Positions 1 through 14,410 are shown, counted from the stretch's first letter. The stretch: 64,000 bases of DNA from Serinus canaria (GCF_022539315.1 NC_066314.1:42035180-42099179), one strand, 5' to 3'. The notes: generated by a model from the letters alone, not told the origin. Program-made: numbers and translations.

Positions 1-3000
1 TCCCAACTAAACAGATTTTCCAGCTTGGACAAAATGTGTAAAGGCACATATGTTGGATGCCTGTGCTGCGTCTCACTTGCAATAGGAGCAAATTTGTCAA
101 TGGTAATATTTTGTTTCTCTCTGCTGGTTGAAACAGGAATCTAATATTCTCCATACATCTGGGTGAGAAATAGGTGCTGAATAGGCTGTTAGTCATTTAG
201 CATGGGTCTTAGAGCTTTCAGGTTTAGAATGCCAACCCCTTAATTACTAATCTTCATGGGTTTGGTTGTGCCTTTAAGGAAATGAACACTCTAACTCTGT
301 TGTGGAAGCATTCAGGCAAGTCTGAATAAGCCCTTATATTTCCCTTCTGAACTGGACAACCACAGGACTGGAACTACATTTGTGGTTTATTTCTAATTTG
401 TATTCTCTTGTTAATGCATATTTTAAAGTATAGAAGTAACTTTAAAAAGAGTAATTCTGCCCTAGCATAACCATCTGCAGCAAAAGAGTAAGTGCTTGGC
501 AGCACTAACTAGTTCATAGAAGTTCTTACCAGATATAAATAATCCCATGTTCTGGCAAAGAAAGTCTTCACAGTGTGATCTTTAGTTGGAGGAAAGAAAA
601 CTTATGTTAGTTGGCACATCTAGCAGCATAATGTAGTTATTATTAAAAAAGTGACCAAGTAAAAGTGGCACCTTGTTAAATAATGTAACAACTCTCTGTG
701 CACGTTCTAGGGCAGATTGGCTTACACTGTTTAAAACAAAAATAAACTTTTATTGCCTTCTGCTTCTGTTAACACTGCTGAGCCAACACATTCACACACA
801 GCAGCAAGAGGCCAGAGCCAAATACAGAAATGTTTTAGTAGGACCAAGGTGGACTTTAAATATGTAAGTCATTAATACAGATTTAAAAAATGGGGTTACT
901 GTAGACCTAAATTTCCAACAGAATCCTCTTTCTAATGTAAATCCTGATCACAGGGATTTTGCAGATCATGCCTGGTATTTCAAGACTTCTTGCAATACTG
1001 GCAGCATTGGTGCTTCCCACTGTCAGCTGCGTGACCAGCGGTGTCAGGCATGCTCTGCTCTTGTGGGTATAGCTGAGATTTGTGGACATGCAGCCATCTG
1101 GTCAGAGATGCTTGGCACTTTTTCTTCACGGTGATCCCTTTGCTTCAGAGACCTTTCAGGTAGGTTAGTGACAAATACTACACAAATACAGCAAATACTG
1201 CTGTTTCTAGACCAGTGAAATTGTTGTGCTCAGGACTATTGGGCACAGAGGTCACAGAGAGCACTGTGTCTTATTCCTGCTCTTGACTCTACTCCTCCCC
1301 TGCTCAGAGTGCCTATGTGTCTCTGTGGGAAAGCTCAAATCCATGGAAAGTTGAAGCCTTTCATAGGCTTCCATAGAAACCCTACAAAATGTACATAAAA
1401 ATGTAGAAATAGAAATTACATGCTATGGGACAAGGTCTTTCATAGACAGAAGCCTCCCATTCTTGATTTCAGGGCTGTGTATGCATTTTACTTAAATAGT
1501 CCCTCTAGGAATAAAGAAACAGGCTCTACCCATAGTCTAGGACTGGTGCACAAATCCTTTTACTGCAGCTGAACACACACATTACTGAGGAGGTTTTTCC
1601 ACTTTCCAGGCAGGTGGTGTGCAGAAAGCTTACAATGCTCCTATTCTGGAGCAAAGCCTAGGAGTGTAGATGTGCTTGGAAACAAGCACTGGGTGAGGGC
1701 CTGATGGAGAGGGGTGGTTCACATTTAGCTGCTTAGGTGGTCAGCTGTGTAATGACTGTGAAGTTTCTGCTGATGCCCACAGCCAGGGGCCGAATCATCT
1801 GGGGAACACCGTCATGGAATTCTGCTGTGGCTATGGCTATGGGCACCCTGTGCATTGGCTGAGAGGAAGGGGAACTGAAGGTGCAACTTGTGAAGACAGA
1901 GAGATTTTATTTGAGTTTAATGGATCTGGGTTTTATCCATATTTCTTTTAGTTAAGCCATGCACAAAACTATTTCCTTCCCAAAATCAGTTGTTCACTTT
2001 TATCATGGAAGACATTTCAACTTACAATGGGAAGAGCTTTGCTAGAGCTGAGCTTGACCATCTGCACAGAGATCAGCAAAATTTTTTCTTGAATTTGCAT
2101 TTGAATGAAAATGTACCTGATCTGCAGCTACTGACAGCCTGTTGTCTCCAAGACATAGAATTTGTTTGCCTTCAGTAGAAAAGCAATGCAGCCAAATGTA
2201 TAGTTTCATTTCCCTACCATTTTAGTTTTCCACTGTGTTGCACCACAAATGTTTCACAGAATTTTTAGTACCTGATGGCTTTCAAACTTTTAGTCTTGCT
2301 TTACTAGAAATCTGAAATTCCTTTTCATTTTTCAATTATTATTTGTCCCAGCCATGAATGCCTCTAGTGATGGATATTAAGCAATAAATAGAATGAAAAG
2401 TAAGTAGGATATTTTGATTTTTTTTCCTAATTGCAGTGTTTTTGTGCTCTTACTTGTTCACATCTTTTCTACCAATAAAGTATGCTCCTAATTCTATTTA
2501 TATGCAGTGTGAAACTAGTGTTTCATGGAGATAGCAATACCTAATATTATTTAACATTGAAACAAAACATGTACTGGCAAAATTGCAAAATTTTGTGTTA
2601 GTCTAATCAAAAAAAGGACACATTGCTACTGAAGCAATAATTAATAGTACCCACCTGCAAGGGGACTTATTGTAAACCTTTTATGATATGCTTTTAGGAG
2701 GTTTCCAAACATTTTCAGAGGAACCTTTCCAAAAGATTTTTTGCCATTAAAGTTCTAATACCTGTTTCCAGCTTCAGAAAGCTTTGAATTTTTTTTTATT
2801 TATCTGGAAGAAAGCTGCTATGATTTGATTCACTGAAATCAACCTTGCAGGTTATTTTGGTTATAAAAAAAGTGCAGTATGTAATTTATTTTAAGTACTT
2901 TTCAAGGTCTACTGCGGTGACTCAGAGATAATGGTCAGTTACAGGAATGACATTTAAAGCAGCTTTTAGAGGACTGGTATGTAAACTTTAAACATAACTA

Positions 3001-6000
3001 TTATAAGTTATATGCTGGAAGTGTTTTCTTACTTAAATGGTTAGAATAAACTCTGACATAGCTAGAATTAGGTATGAAAAATCCTACCCTTGATGTTCTG
3101 GGAAGTATCTACCAGTATAGACTGGAAGAGTGCAACAGACATATACATGAGATGTGTGGAAATATATGTGCTTTCCTGTAAATGTGTGAGAATGAACATG
3201 GGAATGAGAGGTTAAAGTAGTGCCAGTTGAGAAAAAATCTACCAGGGGACAGAAGGAGTTTTCTTCTGTTCTGAAGAATGCTGGTCCTACTGAGTCAAAA
3301 ACAACACTTGGCTTAACTGGACCCAGATTTTACCAGAGCAACTGAAATGATTACTCTAAACTGGATAAGTGTAAATCTGGTTCTTGCTGGCATCCAGCTT
3401 CCATTGATAGATGTGGAAGTCCAGCATTTCTCAAAGTCTATGAGTGATAACCCTGTTTATGTCTGCAAAGCTCCATTTGACAGTATGTCTGCAATAACTA
3501 AAAGTAGTAAAAATAAGATTTTTCTTTTTTCTTGTTTTTTTTTTTTCAAACAGGTACTTGCAAACCATTTTTGTCTGGTTTCCAATGCAGTACTGCTTTT
3601 GCAGCCACGGGTAGAATTTTCTGCTACAGCATTTCCAGGGCTCAGAGGAGCTGTGGGAATAATTTCTGACTGTCTAGCTGTAGACACACTGTCTGCCTTC
3701 CCAGTTCATATCATTCTCCATTCATTAGTGGAGATGCAGTGCAGGTGCATTAGCAGGTGCATTAGTGCCTAGCATTGCCAATAACATTTAGGTCAGTAGT
3801 CAGATGCTGTGTGAAGAGAAGGCATGTTTTACTGTTACCATGAAATATCTATAGTTATCATTCCTGAATCACTGCCTTCTCTTGTATCTTGGTCTTGTTG
3901 CACAGTGGTTTTTTGACTCCCTGTGTGTTTTTTTTACTTATGTTATAAAATCTATCAGATGAAGTAAGGTAAAAAATTCTCTAAATCTTCAAATATACTA
4001 TCTCATTCTTTTTATATTTATAAAGTGTTGCAAGACAAATCTGCAAAATTCTTAGCAAAGTTTTTTACAGACCTAATTCTGTCCCAAGTCTGTCTTCAGA
4101 ACTCCTTTTTCTTGATAATGAGACTTTTGGAATGAGGATTAATAGCTAGAGCTGACCCCTATCCCTTGACAATGACAACCTCTTTACAATAGCAGAGTCT
4201 TTCTTTTCAACAAATCATTAAATTCAACACAGTTAGTTAAAAAATAGGGTTAGAAAGAGCTATATATAGTGTAACTTCCTAAAGAAATTTCTGAAGTTTA
4301 AGAAATTGCCAGTAAAACCAGACTTGATCTAAAGTTAGCTTTTGGCACTGTCTTTTGAAAGGCTGACAGCTTTCTGCAGGGTGGTCCCATTAGTATTTTT
4401 TTATCTATTCTGTAGTTCAGTAGTCATAAAGGGGAGACCTGTGGCACTGAGCATACTGCCAGATGCACTTGACTCCTAATATGGTGATTTTATTCCCATT
4501 AAGTCCTTTGGGGAGAATTTATAGGTTTGGATGGACCTTGGATGTAGCATGGATTCCAAGGGAAAATTCAACCAGCTTTCTTTCCCCATGCTTACAAGAA
4601 GTCTGGGAGATTCCTCCTGTTCTTATGTATTACCTGAGGGCACTGACAGCTTCAGAAGATCTGGCATAGAGAAATTTAGTCACTGTCCCTTCTTTGTAAA
4701 AATGAAAAAAATGGCTGCTTTAGAAAAGAGGATAGGACAGGAAAATTCAGTGGATATTTTCCTCAGGATATAAATTATGTCATGATTTTTGCAGACGCTG
4801 CCTATTCACCACTGTATTTGTAACCCATCCATGAACCTTTCCTATATGTGTTTTTATTTTGAAATAAGAAAATACTGTACTCTTTGTTTTTAACTTGATG
4901 ACTCAGGATTTCATTGAGTTCACTCCAGGTCAGGTGTTATGAGAAACAATGACAAGTTATTGAATGTTAACCTTCTTTGCTATGTTTCTGTTATGTGTTT
5001 CTTTTGGGGTTTTTGGCTAAATTCTAGTGAGTTTAGGCTCTGCTTGTGTAGAAAGAAGCCTCTCCAGTTTCTTTGACCTTTCCTGTTGCCTTTTGTAAAA
5101 TTTCTTGTCTTATTCTAATGTATCTTTATGGAGGTGGAATGACCAGAACAAGTCATAATAATTATAAGGTGTTTGCATCAGGAATTTGTACATGAATATA
5201 GCAGTTTTCTGTTTCATTTTCTATTATCTTTCCACAAATTCCTGGCATTCAATTTTCTTTTTGATTAAGCATTGCTATGAAAATTTCAAAACCTGTGACA
5301 TACAGATATCTTCATTTGGTGGTAGAAGTTAATTCAGTTCTTCACTTGTATATGTAGTTGAGGGTGTTTGTACCATTGACAATGAATTTTATTTTCCATT
5401 TTATTAATCAGCATTGCAAAATGTTTGAGATTTTTTCTTTCAGAACACTATGGTCAGTTTTAGTTTTGATCACCGTGGCTATTCTTGTATCTTTTGCATA
5501 TTTTTTGGGTAATATTTCAGTCTCTTGAAGACTGTTTAAGAATATGCTTGGTCCCTAAGACAGTTCCATATGGGATTCCCCTAAGAATCTCTTTCTTTTT
5601 GGAAAATGAGCCTTTATTGTTGTAATTTGTTACTGACTTTTCCACCAAGTACTGATCCACAAGACATCTTGCTACTTTTCCACATGAAAGCTTAGTTTCT
5701 TTGAAAAACATTGTAACAGATTTTCAAAATCCAAAGATGGATTATTTGGGAAATCTCCTTTCCACATGATTGCAGACTCTTTGGAAGAACTCACACCTTT
5801 CAAATCTGGGAGGCATAAATTTGCTCTTCAGAGGTTACTCAATTATGTTTATTTTTTGATTATTTACATAATTTCCAGTAATAGAATTGGACTGAAAATC
5901 ATATTCCTTAGTTTGTGATCCTATTTATTTGAAGCCTTATTTTTTATTTTTATTTTTTTTTATTTTTGAAATCATGTTATCATTGTTCCCTTTGGCAGTA

Positions 6001-8311
6001 GATAGCATAAGAATGAGAAAGCAACTGTAACACATGAAATTCAGCAATTTTATATCTGGGTTTCTTTGGAAAGAAACTCACTCCTTAGGTGAGTGTCATC
6101 TGGTCTTACTGATTTGTTTTAATACATATTGCAAAGCAATTCTAAAATTCTCTAATCAGTGCCAATCTTTCAGAGCAGGTGAGGTAAACCAGATGTGCTG
6201 ACTCAAGATGAGTCTCTTTATGACTATATTTGTGTCCCAGGAAAGACTTTTCTCCCATCTAAATCCACATGGGATAATAAACCTCAAGTTGCATGCTTCT
6301 GCCTTTAATAACTGAGAAATGAAATGTAGCCTATGGTTGTGAAAATCAGGTTAGCATTTCACATATACACCAGTAAAACAGCATCCACACATCTGAAAGA
6401 AAGGATAAGTCAAAAAGATCAATTCCATTTTATTTAGAACCATTAAGAAAGTAAAACTCTGTGATAAAATACTGTAATACTAGAGTGTAATAACTTTAAT
6501 CTAATAAGCATTTTTAAAGGCAGTCCACAAGTGGACTGAAAGGAAGGAGTCTGAGATTTTTTGCTTTCTTTATAGTACATAGAAGAAATATGAAAAATTG
6601 CATGGGATAAAAGAAGACTAATTCTCGTTACCTGTTAACAAAACAGATTTGGGGAAGGGGGGGAAACAACAAGAAGTGCTTGGCTTTTCTGTAACAAAAT
6701 ATTCATATTTGCTCTGCATACTTCTTTTCCCAGAGTTTTCAAAAATAGTCAGTTTGTCTGCAACAGACAGACAGACAGACGTGTGATTTTCCTTTGCATT
6801 GATGAAAACAACTTTGAATATTTCCTTTCAGCACCCACATACATATACATAATTGGGAAAAAAAGGATGTGTGAGCATTTCTATGGACATCCCTTGGTCT
6901 CTCTCTCTTGGCTTTAATCAGCAGAGATGTGAATTTCACTGAAGAGGTTGTTAATGCATCTTTCTGGCATTACATTGCTGATATAGTTATGGTATAACAA
7001 TAGCAGAGAATGAAAGCCTTTAGAGGGAGAAGCAGCAAGTTCTTTCACAGTGACTTTAGCGGAAAGAAACAAAGATTACCTGATAGAATAACAGTGGGGT
7101 TTGTGCTCTTTACTATAAATATGTGACAAGTTCAAATAGCCATTTGAAAATAATCTTCAAACAAATTTGCTGGTAGTGTGCATTAATTTTTTTTTCCTAG
7201 CTTAATAAAGCCTGTCAGATACAAATTTGTATAAAATTTTAACAAAGCCACAAAGAATTGACTACTGTTAAAAATAACCATTATCTTCAGAAAGTTCTTT
7301 GCTTCTTTAGCTACAAGAGGGGATTTGCTTTTCCTTAAGGAACATAAATAGTGTTCACTTAGAAACAAATCAAACCCACTCCTAACTGTGTTTATGCAGG
7401 TCTAGTATCTCCATTACTTACACAAGATAAATTGTATTGTTCTCTCTTTTTTTTTTCCTATTTGAGCTTTACATTTTTTTTGTCCTCAGGATTAGGATTA
7501 TGGCCATGATTAAGAAAAAGAACTGTGGAGACTTTAGACATCTTTTGTGTTTCCCTGCATAGCTTCTGTTGTTGGAGACATGAATAGTTACAGAGAAACT
7601 CCGGTGTTTTGAATGGAAAGTTGCTATAATTTGAAATGTAAATAAGTACAGGGTAGGCATAATGTCTGATTGTTGAAACTACATAGCCACAGGTTCTTCT
7701 AGAAGGTAGGCAGCATTCCAAACTATATCAAAATCAGGCATTTAAAGGGAATGCAGTTATGACCTTTACTTTTTCAGTATGTAGTATCTCTTGGTTGCCA
7801 TAAAATCTTAACAACATTTTCCCCTTCAGAGTTAGTTCATCATATGAAGAGGAAGTATTTCTAAGAAACCAGTAGCTGGTAAAACTGTGAATGTGGTCAC
7901 AGATAGCACCATTTTTTCACTTCCATAAGTAACACCAGTATTAAATGCATCACTGTAGTTTAATGTCAGTATAGAGCATAACTAGATTTATAATCCACTA
8001 ATCCTAGAGGCTCTGTCTCTGACATCTCTTTAACAGTGCTTTAATAAGGCTTTGCATGAGTTTACAGCCTTCATTCAAGTATCATATTAAAGGGCAGAGG
8101 TCATGACTTGGGTGGTTCTCATTCATCAGGTTCTGTGTTTTTTTACCTGTTTATCATTATATAAATAAACACTTTAAGATAAGTATTAATCAAATGGGAT
8201 TTTTTAACTCCCTCTCATCTTCTCCCTTGTCTTATATTTGTTGCCCTTGATCTTTTTTCAGACCTTCTTTGCTAAACTATGGGTACATTTGGGCCACTGC
8301 TTGTTTCTATG
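1..8311. other. AT-rich unique-looking non-coding DNA
   Basis: I see no gene, LINE or LTR that I can support in this stretch. It holds short T and A runs and a (CAGA)n run near 6764. There is also a 12-bp tandem duplication (GCAGGTGCATTA twice, about 3741-3764). The open frames are short and lack any protein family signature. The longest, at 3347-3772 on the plus strand, runs through a T-rich tract that becomes a run of phenylalanines, which is typical of a chance frame. Confidence 0.6.
6764..6780. repeat. (CAGA)n microsatellite
   Basis: About four tandem CAGA units. A GTCTG just upstream (6756-6760) can pair with CAGAC in the repeat, so a small hairpin is possible. This is an ordinary short simple repeat with no sign of function. 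Confidence 0.8.
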
Positions 8312-8338
8312 TCACTACTGAGTTGACCTCAGTAGTGA
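8312..8338. repeat. Perfect 11-bp inverted repeat (hairpin)
   Basis: TCACTACTGAG at 8312-8322 is followed by a five-base loop (TTGAC) and then its exact reverse complement CTCAGTAGTGA at 8328-8338. The match is seen directly. No tract of Ts follows, no gene is adjacent, and no known RNA family is recognised, so function is unknown. It could be a fortuitous palindrome, a protein-binding dyad, or the tip of a longer imperfect foldback. Confidence 0.85.
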
Positions 8339-9351
8339 TCCACAAGAAATACTTGCAGCCAGTGTGAAATGCATTATAAATGCACTTTCAGGTTGATCCC
8401 AGAAGATATGGTCTTTTTTAATATTTTCTAATCTTTTCATTTCCAGCCCTTTCCTTCTCACAGATAAAATTTTTATGGTTGCATGCATCACAGTCAAGAT
8501 TTCTGGGGCAATGTTGATCCCTAAAAGCCTAGTGATAAGAATGCCTTAGTGTTCTCAAGTTGTTCTGTCACACACACATGCCTACATTTCAGCTGGGCCC
8601 ATTCATCCTGTCTGAGGATCATGCATCCCTGTACAGGGACCTTTGTAGGCTTATTGTGGTTTTTATTTCTTGATCCTTTGTCACAGACTTGTCAGGATAA
8701 GAATATGTCATATGTCATGTTTAAGGTTTTGCTTTTTGAGTGCATTCTAGAGGAAATGGCTGCTTAGCTGCCATTCTTTTCTGAAGCACTGTGGTCTCTT
8801 GAGTCCATAGCTCATGTACGAGCAGCTGCCCATCCAGCACGACCTCAGTGCTCAAGGTACATGTGCAATGCTTGAGACCATTCTAAGACTATATTTTCAG
8901 GGCCAAAATAAGAAGGAAAAGTGTCTACTCAGTGTCTACTGAGCCTTTTACATAGAGCATATCCACTGATTTCAAGCAGTTGTATAATTGTGCATAGCTC
9001 AAAGTGGCTATGGCACCCATTAATTTTTTACAATGTAATAACTCATATCCCATAGTCAGTGACCTATCTGTCACAGATTCCAGAATGTGTGCTCATTCTG
9101 GGTGAATGACCTCTTAAAGAAAAGAAAAAATGTAGATTCACAAACAATTTTTCTCCTTCTGCTTTAGAGTTGCTTAAGTGTTTCCTTTTCTTATGTCTGC
9201 TGATCTTCTTCAAATTTACTAGACAAACTTGCATTCTCCAGCAGGCCTTGTTTTTTCATCATGACAACAACATTTTTTTAACCAGCATTCATTATTTATT
9301 TGAAAATGCAATATGCACCTTCTGCATGGAAAGATTCCTGGACTGAAATAT

Positions 9352-9412
9352 CACTGGTGCAACAAACACCAGTGTAAATCAGAAGTAATTCACTGAAATT
9401 GATGCAGTTGCA
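9352..9412. repeat. Possible ancient sauropsid interspersed repeat with hairpin
   Basis: CACTGGTG (9352-9359) and CACCAGTG (9367-9374) form a perfect 8-bp inverted repeat around a 7-base loop. The following bases (CCAGTGTAAATCAGAAGTAA, then an ACTGAAATTGATGCAGTT-like stretch) resemble an old, very common repeat of reptile and bird genomes, built around a 'CCAGTGTAAATCAGGAGTAA' and 'TTGAAGTCAATGGAGTT' core. The family assignment is from memory. The inverted repeat is seen directly. Confidence 0.4.
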
Positions 9413-12400
9413 ACAATATAAAAATAATACAAATGAAATGTCTTCAAGACCTAGTACTGTGATTCCTTGAGCCATTATTTTCTCACTTTAAGCTTGTACC
9501 AATCAACTGAATCAGTAGTGGGAGGAAGAGAGAATAAGAAATTAAAAAGAATCATTACACACATCTAAGTTTAGTAAAAATGTGATATATTACCAAACTT
9601 TACTCTGGGATTTTTAATTTTTCTTGTGTTTCTTTGGACAAAGAAATTGCTAGCTTTTGTCAGGTAAATTCTAAGCACATGCCTGAATATTTACAAGCAA
9701 AAAGAAAATGCTTCCTTTTACTTTCAGGTCCACCAAATATTATAATTCATGTTCTTCCTTTTCTTCACAACCCACAGCTACACACATTTCATATCATCAT
9801 CTTATAAATCTGGCATCTTTTGTTTTGATTATACTGTGTTAGTTTTTGTAATCAAATCTGAATCCTAAAAATAATTAGGTTTAAGGGGAATTTAGCAAGC
9901 TTGTGGAATGGAAAGGTTAACTGAAAACTGTCAGTTGAATAATGCTTCTTTTTTGGTGCTTGAAGGAGTGAAAATGGTTAGTTCTCTGTCATCTAATCTG
10001 CCTACTATTCTCTGTCTGGATAAAGGTTTAAATGTATAGATAAATACTTAGCGTATCTAAAAAAAGAGAAGCGACATAACAGTAATCCCTAAATCAGCTT
10101 TACATGCTGCCTTTAAACAATGGAATACTTTGCATCATTTAAATAGCAAACTTCAAAATCTAAGTTCATTGCTCTGCTCTCAGGGAAGACCCACTGAATT
10201 ATACTCCAAGTGGTGGGCTAGTGCAGCCATATGTTGCTCTGGACAAGCAAAACCAATCAGGAATACCAGTCTTTGGGAGTGTGACTAACCCACTTTCCAC
10301 GTCAGTGACACCAAAGCAGTTTATCTGTTTTCTTGGAAACATGCCTGTGCTTCTGTCCCCTTCCTTCTTGAAATGTACTGCACACAGAGCAGCTGCCAAG
10401 CCAGATGAATCACACACTAGGGGGAATCGCTGAAAATAAGCAGTATGCAGATTGAAAATAGGGCTTGGGAATAATTGCAGGAGAGGAACACAAGCATGAA
10501 TTTCACCATCCTGGCTTCCTCAGCCAATTTCCAAATGCTCCATGTTCTGTGAAATGCATTCTAGAAGAGTTGTAGTGGCTTGAGCCGTATCAAAAATTCA
10601 TTGCTGTCAATGACTTTTGACTATCAAAGATTTGGATCAGACCCTCAGTCCCCAGCATTCTGCCCCCAAGCCCTCACATGTTAGTGAAAAACCTAAAAGA
10701 GTGCACTCCAGTGAAACATGACTTTTGGTGCCTATACCCAACACTGAGACAAAGTCCTGCCCAGCTCATTTGCTACCAGAGAGCAGGGGCATGTCCCAGA
10801 CTGCCCAGAAATATTCTGCCTCCCGTGTCCCTGGCCAGCTCAGTGGCTATTTCACTGTACCAAGCACAAAACAGACTCCTGAAAAAAGTATTAAGTTGAC
10901 TTTTCTTAGTTGACAGCTAGATAAACAGCTTCTCCTGGGAATACAACCTGAGCTCTCACCTAAAAGCAGGAAAAAGCTTATTTCATGCTCCAGTCTACCC
11001 AACAGGATACACACCTGTATTTTCTAGTGTTCCTCAACCATTATAGACACTTCAGTGCACTGTGGGAGAAAGAGGGAACATTTTAATCTCTTCCTGTTGA
11101 AGCACTCTTACTGTGAAAAAGAATGCAAGATTTATTGTTGTACAAAAAAATGCAACACAAAGCTAGACTACTCCTTCTGTATTTTACCATAGAGACAAAT
11201 ATACAGATTTCTTGTCCTTATCAGAGGCTTTGTAAAGATTTAAGGAACAATCACTGTGTAAAGACTGTTTAGAAAATGATTGGGATTCGGCTGTCTTATT
11301 GCCAGTGTCTTAGCCATTAAGCTATGAAACAATGACAAATTTTTCTGATTAATTTTTTTCCCCTAGTGTTCCAATTCAATTGACCTTCATTTTGTTATTA
11401 CTCTATAGCTCGGTTTCATAACAACATCCTCCAGAATTTTTCTATTTCTCCCCAAAAGTATTTCCAGATAAACCCAGACACTCTTACAGGAGGTTACATG
11501 GAGCATTAAAATATTTTCTTACTGTGCTTTTGTCCTCTAAAAACCAAATTTCTCATTTTGTTATGGGTATTCCAGCAACCACATAGTGATAAAAGATGAG
11601 ACAGCAGCAAAAATTAAACTTGTTCATTTTGTTGTCCTTATTGAGGTGTGCTTAAAGGTGCTAGGAGGAATCTTGCCAAGCCATTCCCTTCTAGAAACAC
11701 AGAGAGTGAAGTACCAGGCCCAGCCATGCCTTATGCATCAAGCTTTTCATGTAAGTCAACACGGAGGAAGAGCTACAAGTCTCTCAGGTGGGCACCTCTG
11801 GGATTAGAGAGCAACTGAACTGATGTATTTAGAGTCATTGTTCAGGACTGCAGAAAAATTTAGGAATATTATCTTGGTGAATTTGGTCTTCAGTAGTTCA
11901 AGAGTACAGGCTGCTAGAGCCTTCTTGGTTAGTCAGAGATTCCTGAAAACAGGAATAATCAAAAAAATAAATTCTCCTTGTCACCACAGAGGTTATTTTA
12001 TTTTTTGCCAATAGCACAGCTACTATAAGAACTGGCCAGTTCTCTTCCAGGACTGTTTATATTCCAAAGGAAGTTAGGTCTGGTCCTCCAGCTACAGACT
12101 GTACTCCAGGGTCTCAGGAGTTTTGGTTCTTCAAACATATGTACTGCATGTATATTTGGCTTTAACATTATAGTCCTTATTCAAGCAAAACCACCCACCA
12201 TGGTCAAAAATAGTAGTGTAATTTGGCATCCAGTTACAATCTATTCTCAAGTGGTATTGTTCTCTTCCCACTACTGTTGCTTCTTGCTTGAATAATTATT
12301 GTTCTTCTCTCAGATTTCTCCAGCATAAATAATTTATTAAATCTACCAATTATTTTTCTTTCTCCTTCTGTATAAGAGAAAATAAAGCTTGACAAAACTT

Positions 12401-13089
12401 CAAAATGAGGTGACGGAATTCATATAATGCTATTATCATATTTCTTGCGTATGCAAAGAAGACTGCAATGGATTCCATATTTTCTCTCTTTCCTCTTCTT
12501 AATACAGTCTTAACAAGTTAAATACTTTTTGGAATTCATGGTAAATATTGAGCAGACACTCTATGGTGGCATTTGAAAAAAATCCCACATCTATGTATAA
12601 TTTTTTTTGGTCTATAAGTAAAGATACTCTAATTTTCAAGGAAGATGACTTTTATTACATGGAAAGAAAGTAAAAAAAAAGTAAAATATTAGAAATGGAT
12701 TTTGTTTCCCTTCTGTTGCAGGTCTTCCAATGTGACAATATTCCTAAAATCTTGCATGGAAAGATTTTGAGTTTCAAATATTTTTTGAGAAAAAGTAGCA
12801 TCACAGTCTTAGATCCCAGACTTTTCCAAAGCCTCATTATTTGGAAAGAAACATGTTTTTTGATTGTGCATGTTTACATATATGCAGTCATACATGTACA
12901 TGCCAACAGTTTTAGAGTGCCATCTGCTGTCATACGGGACTAAAATGTGTTTTTTCTGTGAAGTTTTTAGGATTAATAAAGTTGTTGTGCCCTTGAAAGG
13001 TTTTATGCTTAAATTGCACAACCAGACAAAGCACATTTTTAAATTGCAGGAGGTACAAAGGTGTTTTTTGCCAACCTTTGTATAAGAGT
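9413..13089. other. AT-rich unique-looking non-coding DNA
   Basis: No gene, RNA gene or recognisable transposon. Overlapping frames at 10199-10433 and 10678-10913 on both strands carry no family signature. They lie in a slightly more GC-rich patch, which alone explains them. Nothing else stands out. Confidence 0.55.
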
Positions 13090-13230
13090 CTAATAGAACA
13101 GTTTGTGTGGGATGAGATATTGATGATGATCTTATAAACCTCCCCATTGTATGGGTAGGGACACATTTCACTAGACCAGATTGCTCAAATCCCCCATCCA
13201 AGGAGGTGATCCTTGAATATTAACCAGCCT
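13090..13230 (-). mobile_element. Diverged CR1 LINE 3'-end fragment
   Basis: Read on the plus strand, this segment matches the reverse complement of a CR1 3' end. It has a degraded AATAGAACAGTTTG terminus, then a GATCTTATAAACC block, then ATGGGTAGGGACAC, CACTAGACCAGATTGCTCAAA and CCCCCATCCA in the expected order. The element therefore lies on the minus strand and is severely 5'-truncated, as most avian CR1 copies are. Divergence is high, so it is an old insertion, and no coding sequence is preserved. The right edge is uncertain: CCTTGAATATT near 13211 may be the last aligned block. Confidence 0.75.
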
Positions 13231-14410
13231 TCTTGTGCCTCTCTCCCTGCAGGGTTTTATTGCATGGCATCCTCTCCGGTCATAGGAACCATTCCACCAG
13301 CAACTCTGTGATAATAAGATAGTAGCCCTGATAGTTTGTGTGTACAACTAACTCATCTTGTTTATTGCACATTTGATATGTGTTTGATAGGAACATTTAA
13401 GTTGAACTCTTATGAAGTCAGCTTGCTAGCTGGAGTGGAATGAATTTCTTTGTGCTTCTCTTTAGGTGCCCTCCTGATGACCTGAAATCCCTCTCCAGGT
13501 TCTGGCCATCTCTTGCTGATATTGGCATCAGTCTGGTAGCAGTGAGATGGATTAAGGTTCCTTTTCCTCAGCAACTTTGGTTTGAAGGTCTCTTCACCAG
13601 CTTGGCAAGCCTATGACCAAAGGTGCTCTTCCTCTCCTCTGACAGATGGACACACACATGGACCCCTCTGTACTGCATTATGCTTGAATTCATGTGTTTG
13701 CTGAATCTGCCTGACTCATCTATCTGCACAATCTCTTTATTCTTTTTTGGCAATAAATGAAAAATTATTTTCATGGAAGGCTCGTGTAAAATATTGTTGA
13801 TTTTCTTAAAATGCTAGCCTATCAAGACCAAGAGGTTATTTTATTGTTGATCTAGAAACATGTTGCACAGAGTCCAGGCAAATGTGAACATCAGCAAAGG
13901 TGTTCAGAAGCAATATTTAATCTCCTTCCTGGGACTGAAAATCTAAACTTCTTCTTCAGGAGAAAAGTCTGCTTTAAAAATTGAAGCCACAGAAAGATTA
14001 AGGCAAAAAATAAACATTGTCACTTGTCACAGCTTCCTCAGAGATGCAAATCCCAGCCCCCAGCCATATGGCATTTCATTCAAGAATGAAAATTTGCTCA
14101 AATGCTGTCTCTTAGGAGTGTTCAGTACTTCCCTCTGGTGGTCTGTCCCATAAAATGCTTCTCAGAAAAGAGATTGCTTAAACCATTCCCTTTGAACTTA
14201 GGGCAGATTGTGAAGATGCACATGCACAGAAGTTTGTATCAGTTTTTAGATGGGGTCTGAAGCACCTTCAACTAGGAGGTAGTCAAAGACATTTTAGATG
14301 TTTTCTAACACGATCTGGTTTCCACTTTGGATTAGGTATGTTGTATTTGTGAATTTTAACTGAACTTCAAATCTCATGAAAATCACCAGATGACATTCAG
14401 CTCAGTTTTT

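Noticed and set aside
3347..3772. Plus-strand frame of 141 residues
   Set aside because: Runs through a poly-T tract giving a phenylalanine run; no family match recognised, and it is overlapped by a minus-strand frame.
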